NCBI GenBank assembly: GCA_034509925.1
Contig: CM067529.1
Location: forward strand, 1,194,501 to 1,258,500
From: Hirudinaria manillensis
Lineage: Eukaryota > Annelida > Clitellata > Hirudinida > Hirudinidae
Reading direction: 5' to 3'
DNA: 64,000 nt
Below are positions 54,753 to 64,000 of this stretch, in pieces. The notes below the pieces were generated by a model. The model did no database searches. It had not been told where the DNA came from and worked only from the letters and a program-made list of their open reading frames with translations. Both the position numbers and the translations under genes were made by a program. Each line of letters begins with the position of its first letter. Position 1 is the first letter of the stretch.

Positions 54753-57700
54753 TTTACTGCCAAAATTTTGCCAGAACTGCCAGACCAGACATCAGCAAGC
54801 AAAAGTTGACTTCGTTCAGATGGTCAAAACAGGAAAAAAGCAAAAACAAAAATAATGCCATCATTGCAATAATTGAAAGATGCATCGTTTGAAAGATTTA
54901 CAAAAAGGTGCTGCATTATCAGAGCACAAAATCGGACAAAATATATGGGCACGGGATCTCCCTACAGAGTTTGGATCTCTCAGGTCGAGGCCTGCATGAG
55001 TGTCGCAACAACGCTACTCCCCAATTCATAATTTCTTATTTTATACGATTGAAGAGATGCAAACATGAACAAAGTGAAACTAAACAACAGCAAATTTAAT
55101 AACATCGTTCAATTCAAGGCTGGCCATTATGGCCATTATTATTATAATAACGAGTGTGTCAAACTTCAACATTACCTCTTCAATCTTCTTCTCCCAGACC
55201 AAATTATGTTCTTCCTCAAACTTATGCCTCTCCTCGCAGCACTTCAAATAGTCCTGTTGAACTCTCGAGAGTTGAACCTCAGAGTCCAACAGCTGCTTCC
55301 TGGAGGGGAGAACGATGTACCGTTGTAAATGAATGAGTTTAATGTTGACAATAAGTTAATTTTACCAACTAAATGAATAATTAAGGAGTAATTTCTGCAA
55401 GATATTTGGAATTTATTTATTTAAATTAAAATCTGTTAAAATCTTTCAAAATCTGCTCAAATTCATTTAAATTACTTTAAACTTTAAAAAGAAATTAAAA
55501 GACAAAATTTTGAACTCAGACAACCTCAAAGATTCCGACTCGACTCTCAAAGAAGCAACGACTTCCATTTCGTGAGCTTCAATCGCAGTTTGAAACTTTT
55601 CTGCCCACTGAGCCTCGAGACTGAAATTGAAAAATTAAATTCGTTGCATGAGTTACAAGTGATAGATTAATAAACCAGAAATCAATAACCGATAATAATA
55701 ATTATAACAATAATTATTCTATACATTCTATTATTATAATTATTATTATATATAATTATAATGTACTAGTACTAATAATAGTAATATGCTAATACTAACA
55801 ATAGCAATAACAATAATAATAATAATAATACTAATAATAACGATATTACATATTCGTAGAGTAGTTACTGAGGCTCAAAATGATAAAATTATAAAACTAA
55901 TTCATTCAACAACCCTTCCAGCGCTTCCCGTTTTTCTTCCTCAAACTCCTCAACAAGTTGCGACATCCTCGACTCGTGTCGTGCGATGTCCTCCTCGAGC
56001 TGACGGATGACGTCACCTTTTTTGTCCAATTCTTGATCCAATTTCTGAACATATAATAACATTATTATTAGTATTATTATTGTTATTATTATAAATATTA
56101 TTTAAAATCAAGATATCATATTTTTGTTAAACAAAAATTTAGTAAAACCAGATATATTATATATATACATGTAGACATACATACATACAACATATACATA
56201 TGTATATATATACATATATGTAGACATACATACAACATATACATATGTATATATATACATATCCAATGACAACCTTTTTAGAAGATGAAAGTTTCTTGAT
56301 TTCAGTCCTGAGGTTTTGAATTTCGTGTTTCAAAGTCGAAGCAGACGTGCACGTTCCGTCGCATGCGACCTGATCGTAACAATAAATTATTTTGTAATAA
56401 TAATAATTTCATAAATACATAAATGCAGATTAGTATTATAATAACAACACGATTTATAAAAATGATTCTTTCACTCAATACGAACAGAAAAATAAAAAAA
56501 ACTTTAAAATGATTTTGTTATTGAAAAGTCAAACAATCAAATAATCGTTTGTTCCTCCCAAATCATTCACCTCTTTGAATGAATTCTTGGCCGACTCGAA
56601 CTCCTTCACCATTCTCTTCTGTTCGTCACGAGCCTTCTTGATGTCCTCTCTCAGCGTGACGTTGTGAGACTTCGTAGCCGCTAGCAACGACATCAACTTT
56701 TCAATCGAATTGACTTTGGAGCTGAAAAATCTTTCCAATTCCTCCGTGTCGATGCTTGAATAAGTTACGAAAGTACGTTCATTGTGATGAATATTATTGT
56801 TGTTGTCAGGGTTAATTTAAAATCATTTATTAAAATAAATAAATTAATTAATTAATTAATTCTGACCTGGGTCGTTTTATGTTGAGTTGGGCATAAGAGT
56901 CGTCTGCAACCTTCTTCTGACCAATTGCACTCAACAAGTCGTTCAGTAAAATCTCGTCTTTTTCTGCCAGCTTCAATTTCAGATCCTCATTCTCTTCCTA
57001 TTTGTAATAAAAGACATTATTTGACAGTACTATGGATGGCTCCAAATCCATACACATTCATCATCATCATCATCATCATCAGATAGATTAAGAGATAGTC
57101 TTGAATTCATAAACATAATTTATCTAATTTAAACTGGTTTATTATGTTTATTATGCATTAGATGGGGTCATCCAATCAGATGCTCACCCTGAGAGTCCTA
57201 TTTAAACTCTCGGACTCTTGTTGCTTGGCTCTAATTTCTTCTATCTCTTCGATGTTTCGAGAACTGAATGACCTCATTGCACTTCCCCCTGCACTCGGAA
57301 AAACCACGACAATTGAATGGCTTAAATAATAATTGTTTCTCTGCCAGTAGCCAATGAATCTCCATAAAGGTGAATGCTGGATAAGTGGCAGGCAAACAGT
57401 GACAGACAATTCACAGACACTCTGTTTTATCAATTTGTCATGGATTTAGAAAGTAGGGTTGGGTTAGAGTAGGGTTTGAGTAGGGTTAAGGTTAGGGTCT
57501 GAGTGGGTTGGGTACCAAAGATCCCCACCTGTGAATTGTCTTTGCCTGTCACTTATCCGACATACGTCCTCAAACCTTTCAGTAACATCTGCTGGCACTG
57601 ATCCTGACTTTCATGTAAGGCTTTCGTAAGTTTGTTTATGGTGTCGATTCTTTCCAGTTTCTCCTTCTCGAAGTTTCTCGTTCGGTCTTCCATGTCATTC

Positions 57701-60239
57701 GTGAGTCTCTTGATTCTCTCCTCCTTTGAAGAAATTTGAAGAAGTAATAATGTTGAGACTAATGTCACATGTTACATGAGTCAAACTGTTTTTGTCTCAA
57801 GAGAAATTAACTCATAATAATAATAATAATAATAATAATAATATTAATTACATAAGCTGCCACTATACAAACATGTTAACAGCACTTTTATATACAACAA
57901 CAAAAATAATAATAATAATAATAATAATAATATAGCAATGCTTTAATGGCAGAAATAATTCAGGACAAAAAAAAACCCACCTTCTCTTGACTCAACACCT
58001 TGAATGACTCCAGTTCCTCTTTTAATTTTGAGACCTCCCCTTCGTGCTTGTCCTTGAGTTGTGCCACAATGTCATCGCACTGTTGCTTCACCCGAGCCAA
58101 AGTGTCGGTAGACTTTAAGCTCTCAACTTCTGTTCTCATCGAGGCCATGAGGCAATCAGCCTCCCTGCATCTTTTGAGTGACTAAACATAATATGGAGAC
58201 ATTAGAAGTTGACATCACCATCACCATCACCACCATCATTATCATTATCATCATCATTATCATCACCATCATCATTATCATTATCATCATCATCCTCTTA
58301 TTGAAAAACAACCTTTTCATTCTCATCTCTAAGTGACTTTACTTCAGAGTCCAATCTTCGAAGTTCACTTTCGCAATTGTCGATTTCCGTCTGCTTTTTT
58401 TTCAAATCTGACGTAAGATCATTCTTCTCGGCTGCATAATCATAAAGTTCAAGTTACAAGGTACAGAATGTAATCACTGTGGATCTAGTATGCAGACAGA
58501 AATACTGGAGCCAAAATTTAGGTAGAAAAATTTAACAACATGAGGGGTTTGTGCCAATCAAAATGTACGAAAATATTCAATTCAAAGCTTGAATCTGCTT
58601 CTCACATCCACAGAAAATATAGTCTGATTAAGAATTTGGTTTTGAATCATTAAGGGGTGGTCTCCAATATTAGCACAAAGCCATCAAGTGCTGATGTACT
58701 TACATGGTGTACTTACATGATATACTTACAACTCTTACAACTTCACTTAACAACTAAAAGAAAATTTTCAAAGAAAGCAGTTGTGACCTTCGAAGAGCTT
58801 TTTCATGTGAGCAGACGACCTGGTTTTGGCTCTCAGCTCTTCCTGGGCATGGTCCAATGATTTCTGCAGACTTTCCAGTTGATCGCACTTCAACTGGACC
58901 ATGTCTTTCAACTTTTCAATTTCACCATTAACAGTGCTTCCTACTGAAACGTCAAAATCAAATCAGATGTGGATATTAGTTGCCTTCTTTGTCATAGAAT
59001 GTATGTTTACGTTTTTTTTAAATTTTCGGCTTAAATGGCTAAATTCAGGTAAATTCTTCCTGTTATTACCTGTACGATAAAATCTCTGTTCAGCATCCAG
59101 GTGCATGTTATCTTTTGCTTCGTAAACATCTGAGAACTCTTTTGAATGGCGTTGATTTGGTGAAGTGACGGTGCGATCTTGATAGTGATCTCCGCCTTCA
59201 AAGGGCTGCATCCTGAATCCACACTGGGCGGAATTGTTAAAGTTCACCACGGTATCGCAATTTCCCTCGCCGCCGACGGCATCGCCGTAAGATTCTTCGA
59301 TCCCCTGCCGTTCTCTGTAGCATTCTGGAGCTTTGTCTACGGAAGGAGCTCGATGCGTCTGCACGTAACCGACGTAAGGATTTCCGTCGAGATTTTGATA
59401 GTTCCTTGGAACATAAGCCGTCGAAGGCGTTTGAAGCGCGTCCAGGTCCGCACGATGGTCGTCGGACAGGTGCAGATCTTCGTAATTTTTTGCGGCAAAA
59501 GCGGTCTGCGGGGTCTCGAGCGGAGGTACGTGCCTATAATCGTAAGGCGTTGATGTCTGCATTTCGTGGCTGGTGAAAGGATGATCGTAAGACCATAACT
59601 GAGGAAAATCTAATCTGGAAGATTGATAAGCAAGGCTGTAGGATAAATACAAGCAATGATGAAGATGATGACGAAGAGGATGATGGCTATTAATCGTTAA
59701 AATGAGAAAATTGTACCCACCCGTTCGGAACAAAGCTGCCTTCGGTTGAACGATTAACCTGATCCCTCAGTTCTTGGTCACCATCGCCTTCCTTAACCAC
59801 TTCATCATCGGACGAGCCGAGAGTGTCATCAAAATTTGCCAGCCTATTGTTTAGCTGTTATGTTTTGGTTGGGTCAGTTGTAGGCAGCAACAATAATAAC
59901 AAAACATGTGAAAGTAAATATATTTAGGTAATTCTAAATCAACTTATGAATTGATCGTGTTGAGAAAATGAAAAAAACATTTTAAGTTATTCAATTTTCC
60001 ACTAAACATGAAATTTATGTGTGCCAATTTGATAAATAAAAAAAATCTAAAATAACAACAATATGAGTAATAATAATAGTGACATTTATGCAGGCACAAG
60101 ACTGTCTACATAAGACAATGCATTTATCTGAGACTATATGTTTAAAATAGAGAATCACCTCTTTGTTTCGTTGCTCTTCATCATCATCATCACTCTCTTC
60201 ATTGAGAGGCAACTCCAAGTCTTCATTAAAGATTGACAT
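51904..60239 (-). CDS. CEP152: CEP152/Asterless-like centriole duplication scaffold
   Basis: Twenty-two exons: 60159-60239, 59721-59854, 59070-59614, 58788-58943, 58313-58431, 57981-58181, 57576-57723, 57188-57288, 56867-56997, 56571-56754, 56274-56369, 55914-56044, 55525-55620, 55176-55299, 54298-54664, 53809-53948, 53554-53606, 52809-53466, 52620-52689, 52343-52445, 52146-52266, 51904-52035. They sum to exactly 1,296 residues. The acidic N-terminus (LPLNEESDDDDEEQ) is followed by a disordered Tyr/Pro-rich region with FPQLWSYDHPF, then long coiled coils. CEP152 landmarks include DTINKLTKALHESQDQC, DDSYAQLNIKRP, QLVEEFEEEKREALEG and DTSTQFGAD (vertebrate CGSQTD region). CEP152 recruits PLK4 and CPAP at the proximal centriole. 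It is shorter than human CEP152 (about 1,650-1,710). Its penultimate coiled-coil exon (52809-53466) is the least conserved, so a merger of two genes is possible but unlikely. One intron is GC-AG. Confidence 0.82.
54717..54748 (+). repeat. (ATT)n microsatellite in a CEP152-like intron
   Basis: Short ATT array. Similar AAT arrays lie at 57816-57843 and 57907-57932, and an ATC/ATT array at 58212-58294, all in introns of this gene. Confidence 0.9.
56171..56262 (+). repeat. Tandem duplication of an ATAC/ATAT-rich block
   Basis: GTAGACATAC...CATATACATATGTATATATATACATAT occurs twice in succession (from 56171 and from 56220). It is intronic. Confidence 0.85.
57375..57562 (+). mobile_element. MITE-like element, copy B
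   Basis: The left end is TGCTGGATAAGTGGCAGGC; the reverse complement of the right end is TGTCGGATAAGTGACAGGC, so the inverted ends agree at 16 of 19 positions. GACAATTCACAG lies a little inside both ends. The core has GGGTTAGGG-type repeats and AGGGTCTGAGTGGGTT, shared with copy A at 2444-2631. It lies in the seventh intron of the CEP152-like gene, 13 bp from the 5' splice site. No transposase frame is present. Confidence 0.8.
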
Positions 60240-60942
60240 TTTATCCTATTTCCAGAACCACATGTTAAAATATGGGATGATATTGAAACTAAATATTGGA
60301 ATGCTTTAACTTGCAAGGGTTATTAGTTCTTATAAATTATATAAACAGTTAAACTTAAACTCCAACTTAATGTAAAGCAAATTAGTAATGGAGTACATAC
60401 CATAAAGTGTATATTGGCACAAAGTACAACAAAATCCTTCTGAGTAAAAAAGAAACTATCGTTGAACGTATTTTCGTGTTAAAAATACAAGACAAGTAAT
60501 CTAATTGTTAAACCATCAATACCGCCACAAAAATTTATTTTTGCGCTAAAAGCAAATCTTAATAAAAACAACTTAATTGAATGATGTAAAGTGTACTTAA
60601 TATCGTGTTTGAACCCGAACAACTTTTTATTTTTATGAAACATGTAATAACATGTTAATTAAAGAAGAACAGAAACGGTCGTTATACAAACTGATTTCAC
60701 AAAAGCAAAATATATGATTTAACTCGTTTTAAATCGTTCTTTAAATAAATCCGGATGAGGTATTTAAAAATATTTTCCTGGTTTTCTGTGTAAAAATTTG
60801 AGAATGAATTTAGTTATAATAATTAATGACGAAAGCGCTCAACAAGAATGTTGAATCTACTTTATTTTTAAAAGCCGATAAAGCAAGTCTTGCCTTACAT
60901 TTTTGGAAAGCGTTCGATTTTTGATGATAGACATAATTACTG
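60240..60942. promoter_or_regulatory. Divergent upstream region of the CEP152-like and PP1-like genes
   Basis: 703 bp of AT-rich DNA between two opposite start codons; it must hold both promoters. I see no clear core element or additional gene. Confidence 0.45.
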
Positions 60943-62295
60943 ATGGTTCTTAGGAATCTTGACGAAATCATAGATAACCTCTTGAATGGTCAATTACGTG
61001 GAAAGCCATGCCGTTTTAATGCATTATTCAGCGAAGGGAAAATAATGGAGCTTTGTAGACATGCTAGAGAAGTGTTCATGGAACAAGACATGATGCTGCA
61101 ACTAAATGTGCCGATTACTGTTTGCGGTGATATACACGGGCAATTTGAGGATCTCTTAGAAATATTTTCAAAGGCAGGGACTCCGGCAAATGAAAGTTTT
61201 CTGTTTTTAGGTAATTTTCTTACGGGGAAAGCTTAATCTTAGTCATGACTTTGAGCTTTTTAAGTGGTGATTAAACTTTGAAGGTAATGAAATTATTTGT
61301 TTTGCAGGTGATTATGTGGACAGGGGGAGGCAATCTTTAGAATGCATCTGTCTTTTATTTGCACTAAAACTGAAGTATCCTAACGAAATCTTTTTGCTCA
61401 GAGGCAACCATGAAGATGCCGGCATGAACGAGCTTTATGGATTCTACGATGAATGCAAGCGAAGGTTTAATTCTACCCACTGATGGATAACCAGAGTAAC
61501 TTATATCCACCTTAAATCAGTAATTGAAAAAGTGTAATGTAAGTCATTGCTTCATAATTCTAAGACCGTCAGTCTGTTTCTTATATAACGGTTAACATCG
61601 AAGCTTAGAAAGCTTCTTGATCATTATATTGCGTCACAATCATATTTTTTAGAGTTTAGATTGCCAAATCGCAGTTAAAACGATTCCAAAGTCAGGTTCA
61701 AATGTCAAGGAAGAAGTTAATCTCTCCCATCAGGTACAGCGTCAAGCTTTGGAAACGCTTTGTGGGCGTCTTCAACTGTATGCCAGTAGCCGCTGTAATA
61801 AGCGGGAAAATATTCTGCTGTCATGGAGGATTGAGTCCCAGCTTGCGAAGTTTAAGGCAAATTCGACTTTTGAGAAGACCTTGTCCAGTTCCAGATGAAG
61901 GTTTGATGTGCGATCTCCTTTGGTCGGATCCAAATCCGGAAAAATGCAGTTCAGGATGGAAGCCCAATGTCGACAGGGGAATTTCGTTTACCTTTGGACG
62001 TGATGTGGTTCGCCAGTTTTTAAATGTTAGTAATAATTGATCGAGTGAAATTATTTGGCTTTAAAGGTGAGGAAATTTTACCGAACAGGATTTTGGTCTC
62101 GATTTGGTTTGCAGGGCTCATGAAGTAGTTCAAGATGGTTACGAATTCTTCGCTAATCAAGGCCTGGTTACCATATTTTCTGCTCCTCTGTACACTGGAA
62201 AGTTTGACAACGATGGCGCAATTATGAAGATTGATTCAAATTTGAAATGTCAGTTTTATATTTTCAGACCTAGTTTCAGATTTCTAGATCTGTAA
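60943..62295 (+). CDS. Divergent PP1-type Ser/Thr protein phosphatase catalytic subunit
   Basis: Four exons: 60943-61210, 61308-61464, 61734-62025, 62089-62295, giving 307 residues (PP1 is about 325-330). All metal and catalytic residues of the PPP family are present: GDIHGQ (Asp63, His65), GDYVDRG (Asp91), RGNHED (Asn123, His124), CHGGLSP (His172) and CRAH (His250). [19 protein letters not shown] and DRGISFTFG are PP1-like. Differences from canonical PP1 include GNHEDAGMN for GNHECASIN and YTGKFDN for YCGEFDN, so the Cys and Glu of the β12-β13 inhibitor loop are lost. The C-terminus ends soon after the fold and lacks the usual PP1 tail. Expression in germ line is a guess by analogy with fast-evolving testis PP1 paralogues. 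Convergent with RSPH9. Confidence 0.93.
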
Positions 62296-62703
62296 GTTGT
62301 TCTCCATGATATTTAAGGATGTTTAGGACTATGGATTAGCAAAGGTTTCCATATATTATTTTCCTCAGTTCTTTTTACGCAGTTGTAATATCAGTCAAAT
62401 TAGTATTAATTAATTAAGTATTAAATATTGTCTTTTAAAAATCATAATTAGTTTTCGCGATCCTGCGCAAAGTTCGAATTTGGCTTGTTGAAATCTCACC
62501 AAAAATAACTTTCTATCCTATTATTACGATTACGATGGACTTACAAAATACTTCAAAACCAACGGATTTTCAAATTAGCCATCGCAGAAACCCAGAGAAA
62601 TGCTATCATTGAATATTTAGACTTATATTCTAACAAGTTTAAAAAGTTTAAAGCAAATTTGAAAATATTGGAAACGTCTTCCGTCGGGTTAAATCAGTAC
62701 GAA
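62296..62703. other. Convergent intergenic spacer
   Basis: 408 bp between the stops of the PP1-like gene and RSPH9. AT-rich, with no gene seen; it should hold both polyadenylation regions. Confidence 0.7.
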
Positions 62704-63619
62704 TCAGATCATAAAAGGCAAATCGTTATTTTTAAATCCATTACCATAGTATAACGATCCAAAGAACCTCGTATTCGGTACGTGGTAAAAGACATATCCA
62801 AGCCAGAGCAAGCTTTTTATGGTGACCATATCACCGCCTTGTTCATACTGCAAACTCCAGCTAATGTTCCCAGGAATATCCTCGACTACAGGATCTAGAA
62901 AGTCTACCGAATAATCGAGATCGGCTCTTTGCAGAATGGTTTTTTCTAAAAGTCGTTTAGCAGGTCTAAAGTGACGATAGTAATACAGATTTCCTGCTTC
63001 GACCGGCGTCAAGCCTTTGAAGAGCATGTTCTCTTGGACGTGACCACTAACTGTCCTTACATAGGCCCCTCTGGGTACTACGCTCGTTTCCATATCGATC
63101 CAGTCTATGATGGCCGTGAGGCGGTCTTCCTCTTTTATTTTAATCAGATTGGAAACGTCAGATTTGATGTCATCTTCGTCTTCTATTTCATTGACATAAA
63201 TAATTAGGCTATTAATTAAAATCAATTAAACAAATGTGATTGTTCTGAAATCATTACTTACCCATAGCTTCCTCGTCGTTTTCTCCCATGTCACTCAGTA
63301 GTCCTGTCAACATGCCCTTTATTTTTCTAACATCATATCGCAATTTTTCATTGGGAGGATTAAGCAGTACCCAATTTATACAGTCTTGGCTACAAAGAGT
63401 CCGCCGATCCATGGCTCTGGTAGGGTTTTCAATGCCTTGGACGACGTAATAAGGCTGTGACATGGTTGAAATGCGTCCCCAATAAAATAATTCGCAGAAA
63501 TTCATTTCGTTTTTCAACACTTTTAGTGAAGTCTCTGTAGCAGATTTCATCTCGCTGGACATAATTATACCATCGTTATTTAAGTTATTTATGAATAAAC
63601 TGAGAAAGTTTGAATTCAT
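62704..63619 (-). CDS. RSPH9: Radial spoke head protein 9
   Basis: Two exons, 63262-63619 and 62704-63182, joined at a GTAAGT donor in phase 1, give 278 residues (human 276). RSPH9 is part of the radial spoke head in motile 9+2 axonemes and helps regulate dynein. Matching segments include FYWGRI-type FCELFYWGRI, NWVLLNPP, KEEDRLTAIIDWIDMETSVV, PRGAYVRT, FKGLTPVEA, LDYSVDFLDPVVEDIP, SLLWLGYVFYHVPNTRFFG and the family C-terminus NNDLPFMI. The protein appears complete and implies a functional motile cilium or flagellum in this organism. Confidence 0.97.
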
Positions 63620-64000
63620 TTTCGAACTTGAAAAGCAACGGTCACCAAGACGCCAAGAATAAAGTTTTTAACGAAAATCCAAAAATGCGTGAGGAATGTG
63701 CTTGATTTTCTGGGTTTTTTTCACACTTTAAATATTTTAGGCCTGAGATCTTCTAATTTTTTGAGGTGGTAACTAATAATTGGAGCAGGAAGATATTTTA
63801 TAGCTTTTAGTATTATGATGATGGAGATGGAAACTGTTGTTGCTCATTCTGATAGAAAGAAAGTCTCATTTCATATAAATTGCGCAAAACATTAATTCAA
63901 AGCGCTGGATGTCAGTATTGACTTTAAGAAATAAATTATTTATTAATAAATACGTTATAATTGAATTTGTTTTTGATCAAATCCATTACTCTTTTTCAAT
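63620..64000. other. Upstream of RSPH9, no gene seen
   Basis: 381 bp of AT-rich DNA to the right edge. It presumably includes the RSPH9 promoter. GGTGACCGTTGC just before the gene (minus strand) has X-box-like half-sites, but in the wrong order. Confidence 0.6.

Noticed and set aside
59179-59553. Plus-strand 124-residue frame
   Set aside because: Shadow of the third exon of the CEP152-like gene.
63620-63670. X-box before RSPH9
   Set aside because: Half-sites are present but in reversed order, so not a valid RFX site.

Overview
This is a nuclear window from a metazoan. It is AT-rich, most genes are broken by many GT-AG introns of about 60 bp to several kb, microsatellites are abundant, and the best-conserved products are animal proteins (LCMT1, TGDS, TXNDC17, DPP8/9, PPP1R42, CEP152/Asterless, a PP1-type phosphatase and RSPH9). 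RSPH9, PPP1R42 and CEP152 imply motile cilia or flagella and centriole duplication. I cannot name the phylum from sequence alone. Gene models were assembled by hand by translating candidate exons and requiring GT-AG (once GC-AG) junctions with matching phase. The models called intact each add up to a whole number of codons.

Left end (1-5.7 kb, minus strand): three exons of an unrecognised gene that runs off the left edge. One of its introns holds, in antisense, a young non-autonomous LTR retrotransposon (292-2072). The element has 292-bp LTRs identical by eye, an ATAT target duplication, a tRNA-Leu-type primer site, a polypurine tract, and one ORF that starts with a SAP domain. A MITE-like element lies in the same intron, and a second copy lies at 57.4 kb. 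The 3.2-9.9 kb stretch is mostly simple repeats and AT-rich DNA.

9.9-14.9 kb is a compact housekeeping block: LCMT1 (minus), TGDS (minus) and TXNDC17 (plus). TGDS and TXNDC17 are head-to-head.

15-44.7 kb is sparse and repeat-rich. It holds a phase-consistent five-exon gene of unknown function (16.5-18.7 kb, minus) and the 3' part of a gene for a glycosylated type I membrane protein with a histidine-rich juxtamembrane stretch (30.5-37.4 kb, plus). Several weaker exon candidates are marked as such.

44.7-63.6 kb is dense: DPP8/9-like peptidase (20 exons, plus), PPP1R42 (6 exons, minus), CEP152/Asterless-like (22 exons, minus), a divergent PP1 catalytic subunit (4 exons, plus) and RSPH9 (2 exons, minus). 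Four neighbours in a row concern centrioles, cilia or PP1 regulation. PPP1R42, a PP1-binding LRR protein in mammals, lies about 9 kb from the divergent PP1 gene.
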